Source of the DNA: Nocardia paucivorans NBRC 100373
GTDB taxonomy: Bacteria > Actinomycetota > Actinomycetes > Mycobacteriales > Mycobacteriaceae
Direction: 5' to 3'
Length of the DNA: 64,000 nt
NCBI RefSeq assembly: GCF_000308675.1
Contig: NZ_BAGE01000052.1
Coordinates: forward strand, 124,001 to 188,000
Shown here one piece after another: positions 52,901-61,900 of this stretch. Under the pieces are notes generated by a model, which worked only from the letters and a program-made list of their open reading frames with translations, was not told the DNA's origin and searched no databases. The stretch's first letter is position 1. Every line of letters begins with the position of its first letter. A program made the position numbers and the translations under genes.

Positions 52901-55900
52901 GAGTGGCGGCGAGGACCACCCGGTCCATCGCCACCGGCAGCCACGTCCCCGGCGTGTCCTCCGCGGGCAACACGGCGTAGACCGCTTGGAACGCGGCATC
53001 CAGCAGGGTCGGATGCACCGAGTCGTCACCCCGGCCGGTCGGTGGGTCCGTCAGTGTCACGACGGTCTCGTGCCCACCCACCCGGATCTCGTGGATACGG
53101 CGGAACGCGGGACCGTAGCGCAGACCCGACGTGGTGAGCCGACGGTCGAGTTCGGCGAGCGCCAACCGCTCGAGGCAACGGCCGAGCGGCTCACCCACCC
53201 GTTCGCTCGGCACGGTGGCGGGCGACCCGACGAGAACACGACCGCGGACGTGGGAGGTCCATTTCCCCGAGGTCCTTCCGGTGAGCACGACCGTGTATCC
53301 GGTGTCGCACGGGTCGAACCGTAGATGCACCGGATGGGTGCCGCGGAGTTCGAGACCGGAGCCGATCACCAGATCGTCGAGTATCACCGGGGAGTTTTCG
53401 GTGAGCCGGCGAGCGGCCGATGCGATGGTCGACACGAACCAGGCCCCCGGGACGACCGGTCTGCCGCCGACGAGGTGATCGGTGAGATACCCGTCCCGCT
53501 CGATATCCAGTGTCAGGGTGAAATGCGTGCTTTCGCCGGGCATCTCGACCAGAACAGGGATCTCGGCGGAGACGGGCCGCGCGTCGGCGGCCGTATCGGC
53601 CCGGACCGGGTCGGTGGCGCGGCCTGCCGGCCGTGTCGAGGATGCCGACTCCGGGCGGTAGGTGCGTCGGCGGAACACCGAGGTCGGCGCGACCACCCGG
53701 CGACCGGGACAGATACGTTCCCACTCGAGTTCGACTCCCGCCACGAACAGTCGGGCCACCGCGTCGAGCAGGGTGGTGCGGTCACCACCACCGCGGCGCA
53801 GCGAAGCCAGGAATATCGCTGAGTCGCCGACCGTCCGGCGAGCGAGCGCCGTCAGGATCGGGTTCGGGCCTATCTCGAGGAAGATCCCGGTGCCGAGTTC
53901 GGCCATGGACCGTACCCCCTGCGCGAACCGCACCGGGCGGCGGGCGTGCCGAGCCCAGTATTCGGCGTCGAGTTCCCCGGCCCGCACGGGCACACCGGTG
54001 ACATCGGAGATCCAGGGGATCGCCGGCTCACCCGGTTCGAGCCCGGCGGCAGCGGCGGTGAGGTCGTCCAGGATCGGATCCATCAGCGCGGAATGGAAGG
54101 CATGCGACACATCCAGGGCGCTCGACCGGATACCGGCATTCGCGAGTTCGGCCCGGAACCGGTCGACAACCGCGATATGTCCGGCGACCACCACCTGATC
54201 GGGACTGTTGAAACCGGCGATCGATAACTCCGGCTCGTATCTGTCGACCAGCTCGCATACCTGCTCCGGTGCGGCCCGCACGGCGAGCATGGCCCCACCC
54301 GCGGGCAGCCCCTGCATCAGCCGGCCGCGGGTGGCGACCAGCTCCAGCGCATCCGTGGGATCGAGCACGCCCGCCACACAGGCCGCCACGTATTCGCCGA
54401 CGCTGTGCCCCATGACCGCCGCCGGGCGCAGCCCCCACGACCGCCACAGTCGCCACAGCGACCATTCGACCGCGAACAGGGCAGGCTGGGTGAAGGCGGT
54501 GCGACGCAACAGTTCATCGGACCGATCCGAGTACAGGGCGTCGAGCAGCCCGATCCCGTCGGCTATGGGGCCGAGGGTCGCGGCGCAGTGCTCGAGCGTG
54601 TCCCGGAACACCGGTTCGGTGTCGAACAGCTCCCGCGCCATCCGCGGGTATTGCGCCCCCTGTCCGGTGAACAACAGCCCCACCTTCGGCGCCGCGTCGG
54701 CCCGCTCGACCCGCCCGGCGATCGCCGGCTCCCGCCCGGCACGCAACCGTTCGACCGCTTCGGCGGCCGAATTCGCCACCACCGCCCGACGCCACTCACC
54801 GTGGTCGCGCCCCACGGCGGCGGTGTGCAGGAGGTCGGCGAATTCGTCGGGGCGGGCGCTCAGGGTCGCGACCCACCGTTCGACCGTCTCGGTCAGCACG
54901 GTCTCGGTGCGGGCGGACAACAGCAGCACACCCGGAGCGGCGGATCGCGGCGAAGCGGTCACCGTGGGCGGCTGTTCCAGCAGGACATGCGCATTGGTGC
55001 CGCTCATCCCGAACGAGCTGACACCGGCTCGGCGAGGTCCGGGCGTCGTCGGCCAATCCCGTAGGTCGGTCACCACTTCCACCGGCAGCCGACCCCATTC
55101 GATATGTGGGTTGGGGGTGTCGAAGTGCAGACTCGCCGGGATCCGACCGTGCCCGAGCGACAGAACGGCCTTGATGACCCCGGCCATTCCCGCGGCGGCC
55201 TCGGTGTGCCCGATATTGGTCTTCACCGAACCGATCAGCAGAGGATGGGTGCGGTTCGCTCCGTACACGTCGGCGAGGGCCGCCACCTCGATCGGGTCGC
55301 CCAGTGGTGTGCCCGTGCCGTGGGCCTCCACATACCCGACCGAGTCGGCGGGAAAACCGGCCTGCGCCAATGCCTCGGCGACGACCCGGCGCTGCGCCGG
55401 ACCATTGGGCGCGGTCAGGCCGTTGGATCGGCCGTCGTGGTTGACGGCGATACCGCGCACCACCGCCAGCACGGTGTCACCGGCGCGGCGCGCCCGCGAC
55501 AGTGTCGTCACGACGAGCACACCGCATCCGTCCGCCCGCACGTATCCGTTGGCGTCGGCGGCGAATGCGCGACAACGACCGTCGGGTGAGAGTGCCCCGA
55601 TCCGGCAGAACCCGAGAGTGGTTTCCGGGGCCAACTGCAGGTTCACCCCACCGACGAGCGCCTGGTCGCATCGCCCGGCGCGCAGTGCGTCCCAGGCCGA
55701 TTGCAGCGCCACCAGCGACGACGAGCAGGCGGTGTCCACCGTCAACGCCGGGCCGTGCGCGCCGAGGAGGTACGCGAGACGCCCGGCGGTGACACTGGGC
55801 GCCGCGCCCGTCACCGAATAGGCGCCCACCTCGACCGGGTCCAGGGCGGAGATACGAGTGCCGGGATATTCGCGGAAACACTGCCCGACGAATACACCGG

Positions 55901-58900
55901 TACGGCTGCCGGCCAGAGTGCGCGGCGCCCGTCCGGACCGCTCCAACGCCTCCCACGCCACCTCGAGCAGCAACCGCTGCTGCGGGTCCATGGCCCGGGC
56001 CTCGGCGGCACCGATACCGAAGAACTCGGCATCGAAATCCATGACACCGTCGACGAAACCGCCCCAGCGGGTGTACATGGTGCCCAGGGCCGCGGGGTCG
56101 GGGTCGTAAAAGGTATCGATATCCCAGCGGTCGGCCGGTACCTCGGTGATCGCGTCCCGGCCTTCGCGCAGCAGGTCCCAGAACTGTTCCGGGGTGCGGA
56201 CCCCACCGGGGAAACGACAGGCCATACCGACGATCACGATCGGGTCGGTGTCCGCGCCGGCCGCACCGTGTGCCCGGTTCATATCGACGACCACATCGCT
56301 GTCGCCATACGCCCGGTTCGAATCGACACCCATATCGGCCTCGCCACACGCCCTGCTCAGGTCGGTGACCACATCGCTCTCACTGTGTGCCCCGCTCGGA
56401 TCGGCGACCACATCGTCCTCGCCGTACACTCCGCTCGGGTCGGCGGCCACGGGTGACGGCACGGTCGTCCCAGGTGATGCAGGGACCGGCCGCACGCCCG
56501 ACGAGGGCGATGCGACCGACTCGCCGGCGGAAGGTGCGATATCGGGCGAGGGTCCGGTCTCGGCCGACGGCGGCCGGCCCGCCAGTTTGCGCCGGATCAG
56601 TCCGGCGATATCGCGCACGGTCGGATGGTCGAAGACCAGACTCGCGGGAAGGGCGACACCGGCCTCGGCCATGAGCGCGGTACGCAGCTCCATGCCGGTG
56701 AGCGAATCCACCCCGCTGTCGTGCAGCGGCCGATCGGGATCGAGTTCGGTGTCGCGGTTCAGGACTCGCAGTATCACCCGCCGCACGAACTCGACCCACT
56801 CGCGTTCCCCACTTCCGTTCCGAAGCCCGTCCTCCGGTACGGCGCGTTCGGGTTCGGCCGGCGATACGACCGCTGCCGTCCCGGGCCCCACCGGTATTCG
56901 CGATGCGGTGGTGGCATCGCCCGCTACAACCGGATTCTGCTCCGTGGACTCGACGAACAGCCCGCCGGAACGGTCGCGATACCAGAGGTTCGGCACGAAA
57001 TCGAAAACCCCCACGGCCGGATCGGCGAACCACCCACCCGCCGGTGCGGGGGATGCGAACAGTCGGTCCAGAACCGCGACCGCGTCAGCTTCCCGAAGCG
57101 GGGGCAGCCCGCGACGCTCCAGGCGAGCGGTGATGTCCGGGCGCCCCGCCGTCATCCCGATATCCGCGAACGGCCCCCACGCGATACTCGACGCCGGTAG
57201 TCCCTCGGCGTGCCGACGTCGCGCCAGCGCGTCCAATGCGGCATTGGCGGCGGCGTAGTTCGCCTGACCCGGTGTGCCGAGGATCCCGGCGACCGAGGAG
57301 TACAGCACGAACAGGTCCAGCGACATGCCACGGGTGAGTTCGTCGAGGTGGCGGGCGGCGGTGTATTTGGGGCCGAGAACAGTGCGGAACCGAGCCCAGC
57401 TCTGTTGGGTGATCATCCCGTCGTCGAGCACACCGGCGCAGTGCACCACCCCGCGTAACGGTGGTAGCCCGAGCGCGCCGAACTCGTGGAGCAACCGCGC
57501 CAACGCCGCGCGATCGCTCACATCGACCTGCCGAACGACCACCCGCGCCCCCGCCGCGCGCAGCGACTCGACCAGCCGGGCCCCCTGCTCGTCGGGCCCT
57601 CGGCGACCGACCAACACCAGATGGCGAGCGCCGGCGGCGACCAGTCGACGCGCCGCGACCGCACCCAGACCGCCGAACCCGCCGGTGACCAGATAACTTC
57701 CGTCCGCGACGATCCGGGCATCGTCTGTGGTTTCGGCCTCTGTGGTGCGCACCACCACCCGGCCCGGATGGTCGCGACGCCACACCGCGCGCAATGCGGC
57801 CGCGCTCTCGGCCATCCTGTACACCGCGTGCGGGGGCACGGTCAGGAGACCCCGGTCGATGAGGGCGACCACGGCGCGCAGCGCCTTCCCCAACGATTCG
57901 GGTGCGGCGGCGGCCGGATCGATGACAAAATGTTCGAGGTCGTGCGGTGGGTGCGGTCGAGGCGAACCGTCCGGATCCCATCGCACCACGCGGCCGCCGG
58001 GGGCACGGATATCGTCGGCCACCGGGGTGAATTCGGGTGTTATCGCACTGAACACCACATCGAAACCGACACCGCCGGCCTGCGCGCGGGCCCGCTCGGA
58101 GAAATCCCGGGCCCGCCAGTCCCCGACTTCGGCGATCTCGTATCCGGCCCGCGCCGCCCAATCGCGTAGCGCGACGGTGCCGGTCACCTCCGCACCGGCG
58201 TGGCGGGCCAGTTGAACGACCGCGATACCCAGCGCATCGGCGGGGGCGTGGACGAAAACCCGGTCCCCCGAACGGAGCCCGCCGAGTTCGAACAATCCGT
58301 ACCAGGCGGCGGTGAAGGTGAGCGGAACCGTCGCGGCCGCTTCGACCGACAGCGCCGCGGGCAATGACGCCACCATTCGGTGGTCGACGATCACATGCGT
58401 GGCGAGACCACCCCCCGCCGCCGCGAGAACCGGATCCCCCACTCGCAGACCGCGCACTCGAGCGCCGATCGCACTGATACGACCGGCGCATTCCGCGCCG
58501 AGCCGCTCGGGCGTATCGAACGACATCCCCCTGGCGGCCCGCACATCCGCCGGGTTGACACCCGCTGCCGCGACGGCGATCTCGACCTCGTCCGGGCCGG
58601 GAGCGCGCCGCGGCACCGTCTCGATACGCACCCGATCCAATTCCCCGGACGGATGCGGCCGCACCACCGAGGCGTGGCCGGAATCGGCCATCGGCGCACC
58701 GGACACCAGCCATGCCGCCACGAGTTCGCCGGCACGGAGGGCCAACTGCGCGCCGGACCGGCCGAACAGGGCCCGCGACAGGACGGTCGGATCCGGGACA
58801 CGCCCCGGTTCCACATCCAGCAGTCGAGTGCCGAGTGCGGGATGTTCACCGGCGACCGTTCGGCCCACCCCCCACAGCAGGGCCTGGTCGGGATCCGGCC

Positions 58901-61900
58901 GGTCGGTCTCCACCACATACTGGGCACCGGCCGTCACCAGCCACAACACCGAGATCGCTTCATCGGCTTCCACCAGTGCGGAGATCAGTTTCAATACCGT
59001 CGCGATCCGCGATGCCACCGGGCCCGCCGTCCAGGCGAAGACCACACCGCGCGGTGGGTCCGTCCGCGTGAGCACGGACGTCACCTCGACCGCATCCGGG
59101 TCGGAGGCCATCGGCAGATCGTTCGGGCGCACGACGGTCGGTTTCGCGCCGTGCGCGGTGATCCGCTCCGCGATGGCGGTGCCGAGTGGTCCATCGGCGA
59201 AGACCAGCCAATGGCCGGTGGGTTCGGCGATATCGTGTTCCGGTGCCGACCGCCAGGCGATATGGTGCGGCAACCGGTCGATCCCCCGGTCGGGGATCAC
59301 CGCACTCGGCTCGACGCCGTCCCCCTCCGGATACCGCACCTTCGCGGGATCGGCTGTGGCGGTGACGAGACATACGCTTTCGGCCGCCCACAACACCGTG
59401 CCGGAGGGATCGCACAGCGTGATATCGCCGGTTATGGTTCGTCCGCCGTATTCGGTGAGCCGTGTCCGGCAGTACAGCGATTCACCGGCCCGCCCGGTCG
59501 GCGCCGTGCCCCGGACGGTGTCCACCGAAGCCGGCAGATACAGGTCCGAGACGGCGGGATCCGCGGTGAGAACCAGGGTGTGCAGGCATGCGTCCAGTAC
59601 CGCAACGGCGGGATCGATCCGGGTGGTGGGCGGAATGCGCAATGTGGTCAGTGTTTCCCCGGCGCCGAGGCGGAGAAGATCGACCGCGCAACGGTAGTCC
59701 GGTCCGAGCTCGAGCCCCAGCGCGGCGAGTCGCTCGTAGTACGCCTGCCACAGGTTGTCGCGAGAGCCGTCGGGGATGTTCGGAAGATCACCGCGGGATG
59801 GGTGGCCATCGGTGCGCAATCGTGCGTGGGCGACGAGCGCGTCGGCGCCGGCCCGGGATTCGAGGAGTTCGACCCGCACCGTACGGTCGTCCTCGTCGGG
59901 GACCGTCCGTAGCCGTGCCCGGCCCGGGCCGCGCACCGTCAACGGACGGGTGAGGGTGAAATCGATGAGATGCGTGGTCACCTTCGAGGCCGTCGCGCGC
60001 ATCAGCACGGTGTAGATCCACGCGGCCGGTGCGGTCGGCACTCCATGGAGTCGATGACCGTCGAACAGGGCGGGGTCGATGTCGACCGTCTCGGTATCCG
60101 TGGCCGTAATCCGCGGATGTTCGGGTGTTTCCGTGTCCAACCAGTATCGGACCCGCTGGAACGGATAACGCGGCAGGTCCACCACATACCGGTCGGCACC
60201 GGGATGAACCGCCCGCCAATCGATCTCGGCTCCCGAGACGTACCGCTGCGCGAGCGCAACCGTTTCCGGGTCGGAATCCGAGAACGGTCCGACGACCGAT
60301 CCGGGAGTGACCGCGCCGGAGGCGACCTGCTCCAATGCGGTCCGCAACTGCGCGATCGTCTCGAAGACGATCGCCACCCGGTGCCGGAAATGGGTGCGGC
60401 CCATATTCGCCGCGGCACAGATATCGTGCGGATTCCGTTCCGGTGCGGCCGCCACGTGGTCGCGGTATCGCGCGGCGAGCGCCCGCAGCGCGGCGGTGTC
60501 CTTCGCGGACAATGCCAGCAGCGGTGTGCCCATCGGCGCCGGCGGAACCGGATGTGGCCGCACCGGCGGCTCCTCCACCACGATATGCGCATTGGTGCCG
60601 CTGATCCCGAATGCGCTCACCCCCGCGCGACGCACCCGGGACGACCGCGGCCAGGCCCGATGCTCGGCCACCACCCGCACCCCGGCCGTGTCCCAGTCCA
60701 CATGTGGGTTGCCCGATCGGAAATGCAGTGTCGCCGGAATCCGTTCGTGCCGCATCGCTTCGACGACCTTGATGAGATTGGCGAGACCGGCGGCGGCCTG
60801 GGTGTGTCCGATATTCGATTTCACCGCCCCGATCCACAGCGGACGGTCGGCGGGCCGGCCGGCGGCCAGCACCTCCGCCAGCGCGTCGACTTCGATGGGA
60901 TCGCCCAGCGCGGTGCCGGTGCCGTGCGCCTCCACATAGTCGATATCGGTCGCCGCCACTCCGGCGTCGGCGAGCGCGGCCCGAATCACCCGCTGTTGGG
61001 CGAGGCCGTTCGGCGCGCTGAGCCCTTGGCTGCGGCCATCGGAGTTCACCGCCGAACCACGCACCACCGCCAACACCCGGTCCCCGTCGCGTTGTGCGTC
61101 GGACAGCCGTTTCAACACCAGGGTCGCGGCGCCGTCGCTCCACACCACCCCGTCTGCGGCGGCGTCGAAACTCTTGCACCGTCCATCGGCCGCCAGCCCG
61201 CGGGCGCGGGCGAAGTAGATGTTCAACGACGGTGTCAGCAGCACCGTCGCCCCACCCGCCAACGCCAGGTCGCATTCCCCCCGGCGCAGGCTCTGCACCG
61301 CGAGATGGACGGTGACCAGTGAGGAGGAGCACGCGGTATCGACCGTCAGGCTCGGGCCGGTGGCACCGAGGAAATACGACAACCGTCCCGAGGCCACAGC
61401 GGCCAGGTTTCCGGTGCCGAACCAGGCGTCCGGCGCCATATTCGCCCGGGCCATCCGCTCGGCGTAATCGTTGGACATGAGACCGGTGAAGACCCCGGTT
61501 CGACTACCGGCTATCCGGTCCGCCGGATAGCCCGCGTGTTCCAAGGCCTCCCAGGTGACCTCGAGCAGCAACCGCTGCTGCGGGTCGAGCATCCGGGCCT
61601 CGCCCGGGGAGATATCGAAGAAACCGGCGTCGAATTCCGCCACCCCGTCGACGAATCCGCCCCAACGGCTGTAGGTCTTGCCCTCGGTATCGGGATCCGG
61701 ATCGAAATAGGCATCGACATCCCAGCGGTCGGCGGGCACCTCGGTGATCGCGTCGGTTCCGTCCAGCAACAGCCGCCACAGATCGTCGGGTCCCCGCACA
61801 CCACCCGGATAGCGGCAGCCCATGCCGATAACGGCAATGGCCTCGGCGAGGTCCTCCGCGGCCGTGGAAGTATCGGAGCGGTCCCGGTGCGCACGCCCGC

